A stretch of DNA of 64,000 bases, taken from Cyanobium sp. PCC 7001. GTDB lineage: Bacteria > Cyanobacteriota > Cyanobacteriia > PCC-6307 > Cyanobiaceae. A program made the translations under genes and the position numbers. The DNA is taken from the NCBI RefSeq assembly GCF_000155635.1, contig NZ_DS990556.1:1851079-1915078 (forward strand), given 5' to 3'. A model generated the notes under the pieces. That model worked only from the letters and a program-made list of their open reading frames with translations, ran no database searches and was not told the DNA's origin. The stretch's first letter is position 1; every line of letters starts with the position of its first letter. Shown piece after piece: positions 17,904 to 26,649 of the stretch.

Positions 17904-20687
17904 ATGGCCGCCGACCTGGCCCAGGCCCATGCCACGGGCACGGCCAACCTGCTGGAGGCCCTGGCCAGCGATCCCGGCCGCGGACTGAGCGCTGAGGAGG
18001 CCGAGCGGCGGTTGCAGGCGTGGGGCCTCAACCAGCTGAGCGAACGCCGGGCGAGGCCGGCGTGGCTGCGCTTCCTCGGCCAGTTCAACGATCCGCTGCT
18101 CTACACGCTGCTCACCGTGGGCGGCGTGAAGCTGCTGCTGGGCGAACCCACCGAGGCGTGGGTGATCTGGAGCGTCACGGTGATCAACGCCGTGATCGGC
18201 TACGTGCAGGAGAACAAGGCTGAAACCGCCATCGCCGCCCTGGCCCGCTCGGTGCGCACCCAGGTGGAGGTGCTGCGGGATGGTGCGCGCCAGCGGCTCG
18301 CCTCGGAACAGCTGGTGCCCGGCGATGTGGTGCAGCTGGAGGCGGGCAACAAGGTGCCGGCCGACCTGCGGCTGCTGACGGCACGGGAGCTGAGGGTGGA
18401 TGAATCCGGGCTCACGGGCGAATCGCTGCCGGTGTTCAAGACCACCGAGCCCGTGGCCGGCGACACCCCACTGGCCGATCGCCACGGCATGGCCTACGCC
18501 GGCAGCCTGGTCACCGCCGGGCAGGCCCTCGGCCTGGTGGTGGCCACCGGCAACGCCACCGAAGTGGGGCAGATCTCCCACTCCCTCGCCGAACAGGTCA
18601 ACCTCAGCACGCCGCTCACCCGCAAGTTCGAGGGCTTCACCCACACGCTGCTGCAGCTGGTGCTGGCCCTGGCGGGGCTCACCTTCCTGGTGGGGGTGGC
18701 CCGCGGCCGGGCCGCCGCGGAGATGTTCGATGGCGCCGTGGCCCTCGCCGTGGGGGCCATCCCGGAGGAGCTCCCCGCCATCGTCACGATCACCCTGGCG
18801 ATCGGGGTGAACCGCATGGCCCGCCGCAACGCCATCATCCGCAAGCTGCCGGCGGTGGAAGCCCTCGGCAGCACCACCGTGATCTGCTCCGACAAGACCG
18901 GCACCCTCACCCAGAACCGGATGACGGTGATGGAGATCTACGCCGGGGGCGAGTGCTGGAGCCTGGGCCAGCTCTGGCCGGTGGCGCTGGAGCCGGCAGC
19001 CGCCTCCCCGTCCTCCGGCCCTGAGCCCGCTGGCCACCAGGACCCCCTCAGCCGCAACCTGGCCCTGCGCGAAACCCTGCTGGCCGGTCTGCTCTGCAAC
19101 GACGCCCGCCCCAGCCGTCAGCAGGGGCTGGTGGGGGATCCCACCGAGACGGCCCTGCTCCAGTCCGCCGCCACCGCAGGGCTCGACCGGCAGCAGGCGC
19201 TGGATCGCCATCCCCGCCGCGACGCCATTCCCTTCGCTTCGGAGCAGCAGTTCATGGCCACGCTGCACGGCGATCAGCGCATCCTGCTCAAGGGGTCGGT
19301 GGAGGCGGTGCTGAGCCGCTGCCGGGCCCAGCTGGCCGCCGACGGCCGCGAGGAACCCCTCGATCCCGCCGCCATTGCCACGGCGGTGAGCGCCATGGCC
19401 CGCCAGGGTCAGCGGGTGCTGGCCTTCGCGGTGGGTCAGGCCGAGCCCCGGCTGCAGCAGCTGGCCCATGAGCACCTCAGCGGCAGCCTGGTGTTCCTCG
19501 GCCTGCAGGGCATGCTGGATCCGCCGCGGCCCGAGGCCCTCTCGGCCGTGCGGGCCTGCCAGAAGGCCGGCATCACCGTGAAGATGATCACCGGTGACCA
19601 CCGCGACACCGCCCGCTGGGTGGCCGCCGAGCTGGGCCTGGGGCGCGGCGGTGCCGTGCAGGCCGTGGAGGGGCGCGAGCTGGAGGGCTGCCCTGCCGAG
19701 GAGCTGCAGGCGCTGGCCGAGCGCACCGATGTCTTCGCCCGCGTGGCCCCGGCCCAGAAGCTGGCCCTGGTGCAGGCCCTGCAGGCCCGGGGCGCCGTGG
19801 TCGCCATGACCGGCGATGGCGTCAACGACGCCCCCGCCCTGAAGCAGGCGGACATCGGCATCGCCATGGGCCGGAGCGGCACCGAGGTGGCCCGCGAGGC
19901 GGCCGACATGCTGCTCACCGACGACAACTTCGCCACGATCGAGGCGGCGGTGGAGGAGGGACGGGCCGTGTACCTCAACCTGCGCAAGACCCTGGCCTTC
20001 GTGCTGCCGGTGAACGGCGGCGCCTCGATGACGATCCTGCTCGGCGCCCTGCTGGGTCTGGAGCTGCCGGTGACAGCCCTGCAGGTGCTGTGGCTGAACA
20101 TGGTCTGCTCCCTCAGCCTGTCGGTGCCGCTCGCCTTCGAGCCGCAGCCACCGCGGCTGATGGAGCAGCCACCCCGGCCGCCGGGCCAGCCGCTGCTCAA
20201 CGGCCCCCTGGTGCGGCGGGTGCTGATGGTGTCGGCCTTCTACTGGATGCTGATCTTTGGAGTGTTTCTGGGCGTGTCGGCCAGGGGCGGCTCGCTGGAG
20301 CTGGCCCGCACCATCGCCATTCAGACCCTGGTGCTGGCCCAGGTGGTGTACCTGCTGAGCCTGAGCCAGGCGAGCAAGACGGGCTGGCGCCAGTGGGTGC
20401 GGATGCCCATGCTGCTGGGGGGAATCAGCCTGGCCCTGCTGCTGCAGGTGCTGTTCAGCCAGGCCTCCTGGATGAACCGCTTCTTCGCCACCGCGGCGCT
20501 CAGCGGTTCCCAGTGGCTGCTGTGCGCTCTGGCCATGCTGGCCATGCTGCCGGTGGCCTGGCTCGGCGACCGGCTGGATCCCATGGCCAGCGGGTCGTCC
20601 TCGCCTCAGGCCCCACGCGGTGGACGCAACGGGGCTGACAAAGACGAGGAGATGGAGAGGGTGCCGCACAACCCGCAGCAACGGTGA
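17904..20687 (+). CDS. P-type cation-transporting ATPase (type II)
   Basis: This 927-aa membrane pump is in the Ca/Na/H type II class. The N-terminal cation ATPase domain ends at about residue 75. The actuator has the dephosphorylation loop DESGLTGESLPV, helix M4 has AIPEELPAIVTITLAIG (PEEL near 287, instead of the CPC of heavy-metal pumps), and the phosphorylated Asp is D330 in ICSDKTGTLTQNRM. The hinge TGDGVNDAPALKQADIGIAMG and four to six C-terminal helices follow. The ion cannot be fixed from sequence; Ca2+ or Na+ are likeliest. I chose ATG 17904 because the family begins there. Confidence 0.93.
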   Translation: MAADLAQAHATGTANLLEALASDPGRGLSAEEAERRLQAWGLNQLSERRARPAWLRFLGQFNDPLLYTLLTVGGVKLLLGEPTEAWVIWSVTVINAVIGYVQENKAETAIAALARSVRTQVEVLRDGARQRLASEQLVPGDVVQLEAGNKVPADLRLLTARELRVDESGLTGESLPVFKTTEPVAGDTPLADRHGMAYAGSLVTAGQALGLVVATGNATEVGQISHSLAEQVNLSTPLTRKFEGFTHTLLQLVLALAGLTFLVGVARGRAAAEMFDGAVALAVGAIPEELPAIVTITLAIGVNRMARRNAIIRKLPAVEALGSTTVICSDKTGTLTQNRMTVMEIYAGGECWSLGQLWPVALEPAAASPSSGPEPAGHQDPLSRNLALRETLLAGLLCNDARPSRQQGLVGDPTETALLQSAATAGLDRQQALDRHPRRDAIPFASEQQFMATLHGDQRILLKGSVEAVLSRCRAQLAADGREEPLDPAAIATAVSAMARQGQRVLAFAVGQAEPRLQQLAHEHLSGSLVFLGLQGMLDPPRPEALSAVRACQKAGITVKMITGDHRDTARWVAAELGLGRGGAVQAVEGRELEGCPAEELQALAERTDVFARVAPAQKLALVQALQARGAVVAMTGDGVNDAPALKQADIGIAMGRSGTEVAREAADMLLTDDNFATIEAAVEEGRAVYLNLRKTLAFVLPVNGGASMTILLGALLGLELPVTALQVLWLNMVCSLSLSVPLAFEPQPPRLMEQPPRPPGQPLLNGPLVRRVLMVSAFYWMLIFGVFLGVSARGGSLELARTIAIQTLVLAQVVYLLSLSQASKTGWRQWVRMPMLLGGISLALLLQVLFSQASWMNRFFATAALSGSQWLLCALAMLAMLPVAWLGDRLDPMASGSSSPQAPRGGRNGADKDEEMERVPHNPQQR

Positions 20688-20731
20688 AGCTGTTGAACGC
20701 CCTCCTGGCTGGGTGTGGAATCGCATGGGGA

Positions 20732-20764
20732 AGCCCCGCCAGCGGAGAAGACGCGAGCGGGGCT
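20732..20764. terminator. Hairpin between convergent ATPase and sbtB
   Basis: AGCCCCGC (20732-20739) pairs with GCGGGGCT (20757-20764), an 8-bp stem with a 17-base loop, between the P-type ATPase and the convergent sbtB. There is no T run on either side, so it would be an imperfect bidirectional terminator. Confidence 0.5.
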
Positions 20765-20813
20765 CAATTAAACGCTATGAAGAGTGAAGAAAGGAGAGTT
20801 CAGAATCGCAAGA

Positions 20814-21128
20814 TCAGAACTTATGCGCCCGCAGCGCTTCGACTGTGGAGATGTAGGTGATACACGAATAATCGTCGAAGTACTTGGCGACCACTTTGTC
20901 CTGAATCTGGTCGGCCAGCTCACGGGACGCTGTCAACACCTCAAATTTGATATTGGAGTAGGCATGAGACACACTGGGCTCGCCTGTGGAGCGAACGTTG
21001 CGGCTGCCTTCACCGGCCGCAGCCAGAACGGTGTAGCCGCTGGCTCCGGCCTCTTTGATGATTTTAGAGACCTTTTTCAACAAGATCTCCTCCGTGATAA
21101 TGACAAGTTTCCAGACTTGCTGGCTCAT
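20814..21128 (-). CDS. sbtB: SbtB, PII-like regulator of bicarbonate uptake
   Basis: This 104-aa ferredoxin-fold PII-like protein has the T-loop region [20 protein letters not shown] and the trimer strands [20 protein letters not shown] and [20 protein letters not shown]. SbtB binds adenine nucleotides and plugs SbtA. The C terminus ends EALRAHKF and has no Cys pair, so the redox-sensitive C-terminal loop (CGPxGC type) known from Synechocystis SbtB is absent here. It lies 48 bases downstream of sbtA on the same strand, the usual operon order. Confidence 0.95.
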
Positions 21129-21176
21129 GGCAGTAACCTCTGAGTCAAAGATGAAAGAACAACTTGGTAATCAAGC

Positions 21177-22175
21177 TTACGTAGCAAGCATGGATTGGGC
21201 AATCCCGATGAACAGCGGGATACAGATGGCAATGGCCACGGGAGTGCCGATGGCGGTGGAAGCGCCGATGTAGGCGGATGGATTCGCCGAGGGGATGCCT
21301 GCCCGCAGGGTAGGCGGGCCCGAGATATCGGAGCTGGAGGCCGCGATCACGGCCAGCACCACACAACCGCCGATGCTGAAACCGGTGAGCTGATGGATCA
21401 CAAGGCCAAAGCCAAAGGCAAGGAAGCCATGCAGGATCGGCGCAATCAGGGCATAGATGGCAAACCATTGGGCCACCTTGCGCAGCTCATTCATCCGCTG
21501 GGCGGCCTCCATCCCCATGATGATCATCAGGATCGAGAGGAAGCCACGGAACAGCGGGCTGAAGAAGCTCTCGTACACGGGTTCGGGCTTGGTGAGGATA
21601 CCGAGGGCCACACCCAGCAGCAGGGCCGTCACGGCGGAACTCTGAAGGCTGTCCTTCACGATCGCCCAGATATCCACGTCTTCGGACGTGCCGTCGGCCT
21701 TGCGACCCACATAGATGCTGGCCACCACGATCGCCGTCACCAGCGCCGGGATGTCCATGAAGGGATACAGGGCCGCACTCCAGGCCTCGTACTTGATGCC
21801 GGCGGTGTCCAGTTGGGGCAGCACGGCCGCGAGGGTGGAACCACTCACGGCGCCGAAGAGGCCTCCTGTGGCCACGGCATCCACGAAGCGGATGCCAGAG
21901 CATCGAGCCAGCGTGTACTGGGCGATCAGAACAATGAGAATGCCCAGCAGCACGGCCGCCAGGGCCGGAAGCAACAGCTCAGCCAGATTGGACTTGCGAA
22001 TGGCGATGCCGCCGCTCAATCCAACCTTCAACAACAGGAAGAAGGTGATGAACTTGTAGATTGAGTCTGGAATTTTCAGCTGGCTTCCCAGGGAAGCGAC
22101 GATGATGCCGCCGATCAAGAAACCAAGCGTTGGAGACTGAACCTGCTTGAGAAAGAGAGGGAAGAAATCGGACAC
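21177..22175 (-). CDS. sbtA: SbtA, sodium-dependent bicarbonate transporter
   Basis: This 332-aa high-affinity Na+/HCO3- symporter of the CO2-concentrating mechanism lies in the cytoplasmic membrane. It has about ten helices in two inverted halves; family marks include GGLFGAVSGSTLAAVLPQL in the first half and ASSSDISGPPTLRAGIPSAN in the second, the sodium and bicarbonate sites. It starts with GTG at 22175 with AGAGG about 7 bases upstream, which supports the start. A nested inverted repeat lies 36-61 bases upstream. sbtB follows. A Crp-family gene precedes it on the same strand. Confidence 0.97.
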   Translation of the reverse strand: MSDFFPLFLKQVQSPTLGFLIGGIIVASLGSQLKIPDSIYKFITFFLLLKVGLSGGIAIRKSNLAELLLPALAAVLLGILIVLIAQYTLARCSGIRFVDAVATGGLFGAVSGSTLAAVLPQLDTAGIKYEAWSAALYPFMDIPALVTAIVVASIYVGRKADGTSEDVDIWAIVKDSLQSSAVTALLLGVALGILTKPEPVYESFFSPLFRGFLSILMIIMGMEAAQRMNELRKVAQWFAIYALIAPILHGFLAFGFGLVIHQLTGFSIGGCVVLAVIAASSSDISGPPTLRAGIPSANPSAYIGASTAIGTPVAIAICIPLFIGIAQSMLAT

Positions 22176-22210
22176 CGTTGATCCTCTAGGTGTGCTTAAG
22201 GGAGAAAACC

Positions 22211-22236
22211 CAATGGCTCATGAATGATTGCCATTG
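22211..22236 (-). promoter_or_regulatory. Nested inverted repeat in the sbtA leader
   Basis: CAATGGC (22211-22217) and GCCATTG (22230-22236) are perfect 7-bp inverted arms around TCATGAATGATT, which itself contains TCAT-GA-ATGA. It lies 36-61 bases before the sbtA start. It could be an operator for a dimeric regulator (LysR- or Crp-type) or an RNA hairpin near the ribosome site. Confidence 0.55.
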
Positions 22237-22347
22237 ATCCAGAACAGAGACAGAACACTGGAACCCAACCCCTCCATCGGGAGGTGAACGGCCCAGCAAC
22301 GGAATCGGGGTCACGGCGGGCTTACGAAAAGGAAGGAGACGTTCTGA

Positions 22348-22923
22348 TCAATCGCATTCCCACAGCTCCGTGGAGGGCACCCTGAGCAGCAGGCCGCCAT
22401 CGGGCCGGCCGGCAAGCACGCCGGACTGGCGGAACTGGGTGAGGGCCTTGGTCACCGTGACCCTGGTCATGCCGGCGATCTCCGCCAGTTGCTGATGGGT
22501 CAGGTGCTTCTGCCCGAAGCGCAGCACCACGCCCTCAGTGGTCATGGTGCCGAAGCGTGTGCCGAACCAATCGAGCAGCTGCAGCAGGCGGGATTCGGCC
22601 GGACGCACCCGGCTGAGCAGCAACAGGATGGCGGCCTGCCGCAGCTGTTCTTCCAGGAATTCCCGCTCCATCGCGCTGGAGGCTTCCTCCTCCTCCACCA
22701 CCACGGCGGAAAGGGAACGGAGCTCCAGGCCGGTGAGGCCGATCAACGCGGGCATCACCAGTTCGCCGGGGCCCCACACCCCCAAAGTGAGAGGGTCGGC
22801 GCCGGGGCACCAGCGCGCCAACCACACATAGCCCTGTTCAACCCGCCAGCAGAGATTGCTGGGCAGCGTCTCGCCAGCCCTCAGGCTGAGGCGAAGACAA
22901 CGACGTGACATGGAGACGGCCAT
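22348..22923 (-). CDS. Crp/Fnr-family transcription regulator
   Basis: This 191-aa protein has a short cNMP-type effector domain (WRVEQGYVWLARWCPGADPL, GVWGPGELVMPALIG), a dimerisation helix, and a C-terminal winged helix-turn-helix: FGQKHLTHQQLAEIAGMTRV then TVTKALTQFRQSGVL. The cyclic-nucleotide pocket residues are not obvious, so the effector may differ. ATG 22923 gives a normal start; 22911 is possible. It lies 172 bases upstream of sbtA on the same strand, so control of the sbtAB genes is a reasonable guess but unproven. Confidence 0.87.
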   Translation of the reverse strand: MAVSMSRRCLRLSLRAGETLPSNLCWRVEQGYVWLARWCPGADPLTLGVWGPGELVMPALIGLTGLELRSLSAVVVEEEEASSAMEREFLEEQLRQAAILLLLSRVRPAESRLLQLLDWFGTRFGTMTTEGVVLRFGQKHLTHQQLAEIAGMTRVTVTKALTQFRQSGVLAGRPDGGLLLRVPSTELWECD

Positions 22924-23279
22924 AGCAAGGAAAGGGAGTGGGACATTGAGCCAGACGCCGGGAACGATGAACACACAACGCAACAAACAACCTTCAAGGA
23001 AAGTCGTTCAGGAGGCTGGTGACATCGACCCTTGAAAACCTGTCGCGAGCTCTGAAGCCCGCCGAAGTCATGAAAGGAACCGCGCCTGAATTTGAGTCCG
23101 CAAACCTTAAGGCTTGCTTGAGCGATTGTGTCGTTACTTACCTCCAGGATTCCAGATTGGAACCATAAGGTCACTTAATCATCGCCCCGATCCTGTGGTG
23201 GCACATACAGCGATCTGTGCCGCTCTTGCGTTCAACAACGGTGCCAATCCCGCCAGAATCCGGGCTCCTGGAGACCACC
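22924..23279. other. Long intergenic region, possible plus-strand small RNA
   Basis: There is no convincing protein gene between the Crp-family start and the DUF6671-like stop. The region is less G+C-rich than its surroundings and ends in a good plus-strand intrinsic terminator (23280-23312) although no plus-strand gene lies upstream. Hairpin potential precedes it: GGCACA (about 23199-23204) pairs with TGTGCC (about 23215-23220). A non-coding RNA is the simplest explanation. I could not place its promoter. Confidence 0.45.
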
Positions 23280-23312
23280 GCCGTCTGGAGCCTCGCTTCA
23301 GGCGGCTTTTTT
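23280..23312 (+). terminator. Intrinsic terminator without an upstream gene
   Basis: GCCGTCTGGAG (23280-23290) pairs with CTTCAGGCGGC (23296-23306) as an 11-bp stem with two G-U wobbles and loop CCTCG, followed directly by six T (23307-23312). The wobbles and the T run work only in plus-strand RNA; on the minus strand they become mismatches. Confidence 0.75.
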
Positions 23313-23365
23313 CTGGCTCCGGCACCGGCATGACGCAGCCGGCGCCAGAACGGCAGGAGCAAGCC

Positions 23366-24247
23366 TCAGGGATTGCACCAGGGGCAATGCCCTGGATCGG
23401 CCACGGTCCTGCCATCCCGGCGGGGCCGCAGCTCGGTGTGGGGGCAGGCGGCACAGCCCCAGCGCTCCTGGGCCACCAGGGCCGTGCTGGTGCCGCAGCA
23501 ACGGCAGGGCAGACCGGGGATCAGCTCCACCCGCCCCCAGCCGGGAGCGCCGCAGGCCGGGCACAACTGCCGCAACCGGCGCACCAGCTGGAAGCCGAGC
23601 CGCCGGATGCTGGCCATGCGGGTGGGGTTGCAGTGGGCCCGCATGTCGGTGTCGAGTCGCACCGTGCCATCGGCGGACAGGGCGGCGCAGCGGGCGATGG
23701 CGGCCGCCAGGGCCGTCTCGGAGCGGATGGCCTTGATGCACAGGTCGCTGCGGCTGCCCGGATGGCTGGACCCATGGGGCCGGGCGATCAGCGCATGGCT
23801 GGGGAACTGCACCTGATGCAGCCAGCGCAGGAGATCCTGGTCCTGCAGGTCGGATGGCGCCACGACGCGGCTGGCGAAGGCGGTGCGGAGCTCCAGCCGC
23901 TGCTCCACCAGCGTGAGCTGGCGCTCCCGGTCGAGGAACACCAGCACCTCCTGGCCCACGGGCAGCAGGGGCACGGCCGGGTGGGGGCCGAAGCTGCCCT
24001 CGCTGGCGAGCCCGAGCGGCAGCCCGGTGGCCGCGAGGCCGAGCTCCGCCTTGCGGCGGCAGGTGGTGATCGGGTCGTCCGCACGCTCGATCTCCCCACT
24101 GAAGGTGCCGAGCTGGTCGGTATCGCAGCCACACACCTGAAGCTCGGCGGCGAGGCCATGCCGGAAAGGCCGGGCGAGCACCTTCTCCTTGCCGTGGAGC
24201 GTGGTCAGGCAGACCCTGCGTCCGGCGTAGGGGCCTGCCGGCGCCAT
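23366..24247 (-). CDS. DUF6671-like protein with C-terminal zinc ribbons
   Basis: This 293-aa soluble protein starts MAPAGPYAGRRVCLTTLHGK and appears to match the DUF6671 family from memory of its pattern (GCDTDQLGTFSGEIER, SDLCIKAIRSETALAAAIARC). The last 75 residues carry Cys pairs spaced like zinc ribbons: CPACGAPGWG, CRCCGTST, CAACPHTE and CPWC. It begins 7 bases after the CPA2 antiporter stop on the same strand, so it is probably co-transcribed. Function is unknown; nucleic-acid or metal binding is possible. Confidence 0.7.
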   Translation of the reverse strand: MAPAGPYAGRRVCLTTLHGKEKVLARPFRHGLAAELQVCGCDTDQLGTFSGEIERADDPITTCRRKAELGLAATGLPLGLASEGSFGPHPAVPLLPVGQEVLVFLDRERQLTLVEQRLELRTAFASRVVAPSDLQDQDLLRWLHQVQFPSHALIARPHGSSHPGSRSDLCIKAIRSETALAAAIARCAALSADGTVRLDTDMRAHCNPTRMASIRRLGFQLVRRLRQLCPACGAPGWGRVELIPGLPCRCCGTSTALVAQERWGCAACPHTELRPRRDGRTVADPGHCPWCNP

Positions 24248-24254
24248 GGCGGGG

Positions 24255-25595
24255 TCAGGAGGGTTGCGCCGCAGGCACCGCCTTGGTGCCGATCACGAGC
24301 CGCAGCAGGATCGGGGCCAGGAAGGTGGTGCCGATCACCATCAGCAGGATCGCGGCTTCCAGCGCCGGGGTGAGGATGCCGGCCTGGGTGCCGAGCCCGA
24401 GGAAGATCAGGCCCACTTCGCCCCGGGGCATCATGCCGAGACCCACCACCAGCCTGTTGGTGGGGTCCTTGCTGGTGTAGGTCCAGCCCGCGGCCACCTT
24501 GCCGACGATCGCCACCGCCAGCAGGAACACGGCCACGATCAGGCCTTCCCGGTTGGCGGGATCGAAGGGATTGAGCACCGAGAGATCCATTCCTGTGCCG
24601 ATCAGCACGAAGAACACGGTGGCGAACAGGGCCACCAGGGGTTTCACGGCCGTGTCGATGTCATGGGTGTGCTTCGAGGCACTCAGGATCAGGCCGGCGG
24701 CGAAGGCGCCGAGGGCCGCCTCCAGGCCGATCGCCTGGGCGGCGAAGCAGCAGAGGGTGAGAACGACGAAGCTGGCCACGGCCACATCGCCGGGGGCCTT
24801 CAGACGGTCCACGACCCAGTCGAACACCGGGGCGGCCGTTCGGCTGAGGAACAGGGCCGCCGCCACGAACACCAGAGCCGCGGCGCAGAGCTTGAGGATC
24901 GGACCGATGGTGAAGGCGCCGCCTCCGGCCAGCGACACCACCACCGCCAGGATGACGATGCCGAGGATGTCGTCGAGCACGGCTGCGCCGATCACGATCT
25001 GACCCTCCTTGCGCTTGAGCCACTGCAGCTCGCCGAACACGCTGGCGGTGATGCCGATCGAGGTGGCGGTCATCGCCGCGCCGGCGAACACCGCCGGAAT
25101 CAAGGGCACATGGAAGAGGAAATAGAGGCCGGCGGTGCCGAGGGCAAAGGGCAGCACCACACCGGTCACCGCCACCGTGGTGGCCTGCACCCCCACGGCC
25201 ACCAGCTCGTCGAGTTCACTCTCGAGACCGGTGAGGAAGAGCAGGGCGAACAGACCGATCTGCGACACGGCCTGGAGGCTGGGGAAGGTTTCGCGGTACA
25301 CCTCCTCCACCGTGGCGGCGGGCACATCGGCCAGGGAACCCACCAGGCCCAGCACGGCCTCACTGAGATGGGCCTGGGTGTCGGGGGGAAGCACCAGATG
25401 CAGTCCGGAGGCACCGATCAGCACCCCGGCAACGAGTTCGCCCAGGATCGTGGGCAGCTGCAGCCGCACCATCAGCTCGGCGATGGTGCGGGCCGCCACA
25501 AAGATCACCAGGAAGCGCCCCACCCCGATCAGGGTTTCCGCCACTTCGAGCTGGTGACTGCCGATTTCCATCAGCACGGTGGGCAAGGAATCCAT
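24255..25595 (-). CDS. CPA2-family cation:proton antiporter
   Basis: This 446-aa membrane antiporter exchanges Na+ or K+ for H+. About 12-13 helices are visible; family motifs are LQLPTILGELVAGVLIG, FLTGLESELDEL and the ion-binding Asp pair in VLDDILGIVIL, which indicates an electrogenic NapA/NhaS3-type exchanger. The C terminus lacks a TrkA-N domain, unlike KefB/KefC. ATG 25595 is preferred; a TTG lies one codon upstream. NhaS3-type proteins are thylakoid or plasma-membrane Na+/H+ antiporters in cyanobacteria. Confidence 0.9.
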   Translation of the reverse strand: MDSLPTVLMEIGSHQLEVAETLIGVGRFLVIFVAARTIAELMVRLQLPTILGELVAGVLIGASGLHLVLPPDTQAHLSEAVLGLVGSLADVPAATVEEVYRETFPSLQAVSQIGLFALLFLTGLESELDELVAVGVQATTVAVTGVVLPFALGTAGLYFLFHVPLIPAVFAGAAMTATSIGITASVFGELQWLKRKEGQIVIGAAVLDDILGIVILAVVVSLAGGGAFTIGPILKLCAAALVFVAAALFLSRTAAPVFDWVVDRLKAPGDVAVASFVVLTLCCFAAQAIGLEAALGAFAAGLILSASKHTHDIDTAVKPLVALFATVFFVLIGTGMDLSVLNPFDPANREGLIVAVFLLAVAIVGKVAAGWTYTSKDPTNRLVVGLGMMPRGEVGLIFLGLGTQAGILTPALEAAILLMVIGTTFLAPILLRLVIGTKAVPAAQPS

Positions 25596-25701
25596 CAACG
25601 ACGGAGGAGGAGCGGCAGTTTTAGGCGGAAAATGGCGCGTTATGCCGAAATCAGCGCTCCGGATCGACAGGAGACGTGATCACTCCGATCAGCGCCGCTG
25701 A

Positions 25702-25881
25702 TCACTCCCCCGACGGACCATGGAACCGCTGACCCAGCAGCCCCCGCTGCCGCAGTTCCGCCCGGAACTGGCGTGCGAGCAGAGCCTCGGGGCGTTGGGC
25801 CGTGATCTGGGAGGACAACAGGAGCACACGCATCGCCACCCAGCACGATGCGACGACCAGAAGGATCAGCACAACCGGCAT
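25702..25881 (-). CDS. Small single-pass membrane protein
   Basis: This 59-aa open frame begins MPVVLILLVVASCWVAMRVL, one N-terminal membrane helix, and continues with a basic, Gln/Arg/Leu-rich amphipathic tail ending HGPSGE. Start ATG at 25879-25881, stop TGA at 25702-25704. The helix-plus-basic-tail organisation and its isolated position between two minus-strand genes argue for a real gene. Its function is unknown. It is short, so a chance frame cannot be excluded. Confidence 0.6.
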   Translation of the reverse strand: MPVVLILLVVASCWVAMRVLLLSSQITAQRPEALLARQFRAELRQRGLLGQRFHGPSGE

Positions 25882-25922
25882 GACGGATTCCGCTCCCCAC
25901 GCTTTAACGCAGCCAAGCCCGT

Positions 25923-26585
25923 TCAGTCACCCCAGCGGCGCAGCAGGTTGGTGTAACTGCGGCTGATCAGCGCGAACACCTCCTCATCCTTGGCGGCGAA
26001 GAGGGCGCGTCGGGCGGTGTCGAGCTCGAACAGCAGCTCCCGTTGGTCCGCCTGCCGCACGCGGCTCTGGATCCAGCCCACCGCCACCAGCCGCTCGCCG
26101 CTGCGCACCGGTTCGACGCGATGCAGCAGGGTGCTCGGGTACACGATCAACGCACCGGCGCCCAGCCGCACCGGCTCTTCCCCGGCAGGGGTTTCCAGCA
26201 TCAGCGCTCCACCGGTGTAGCTGGCGGGATCGGAGAGAAACAGGGTGAAGGACAGATCGCTGCGCCCGTCCTTCATGTAGGCGTTGTCCACATGACGCCC
26301 GTACCCCTCGCCCGCGCCGCAGCGGCTGAACAGCAGCCCGTGCACCCGCACGGGCAGGGCCGCGGAGGCCACCAGTGGATGGGCCAGCAGCGCCTCCCGC
26401 ACCTGCTGCGCCAGCTCGCCGTGCAGCGGGGAGTCCTGGGCCAGCTGGCGGTTGTGCTTCACGGTGCGGGCGTGCCATCCGGCCGTTTCGGCGCCGGAGC
26501 GCCAGGGCACTCCGGGCGCCAGCAGCGCCGACCGCATGGCGTCCACACGCTCGGAGGAGAGCAGGGGCTCAACGGCGAAACGCAT
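25923..26585 (-). CDS. PKHD-type 2OG-Fe(II) hydroxylase (PiuC/YbiX-like)
   Basis: This 220-aa Fe(II)/2-oxoglutarate hydroxylase has iron ligands H98 and D100 in GEGYGRHVDNAYM and H155 in YPSTLLHRVEPV, with R165 in RSGERLVAVGW as the 2OG-binding Arg. The N-terminal WHARTVKHNRQL and the FLSDPASYTGGAL motif are diagnostic of the PKHD (YbiX/PiuC) group, which is often linked to iron homeostasis. Length is typical. The substrate is unknown. ATG 26585 is the natural start. Confidence 0.92.
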   Translation of the reverse strand: MRFAVEPLLSSERVDAMRSALLAPGVPWRSGAETAGWHARTVKHNRQLAQDSPLHGELAQQVREALLAHPLVASAALPVRVHGLLFSRCGAGEGYGRHVDNAYMKDGRSDLSFTLFLSDPASYTGGALMLETPAGEEPVRLGAGALIVYPSTLLHRVEPVRSGERLVAVGWIQSRVRQADQRELLFELDTARRALFAAKDEEVFALISRSYTNLLRRWGD

Positions 26586-26649
26586 GGGTTGTGATCGATG
26601 GCACGCGCAGTGGTGCCCTCACGGCCGGGCGCCGCAAGGGACCTTGAGC

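Noticed and set aside
17712-20726. 1004-codon minus-strand open frame opposite the P-type ATPase
   Set aside because: Antisense shadow in high-GC DNA; rich in Gln/His/Gly with no recognisable motif.
23199-23312. Assignment of the possible small RNA to 6S RNA or tmRNA
   Set aside because: Neither the expected length nor known conserved segments could be recognised.
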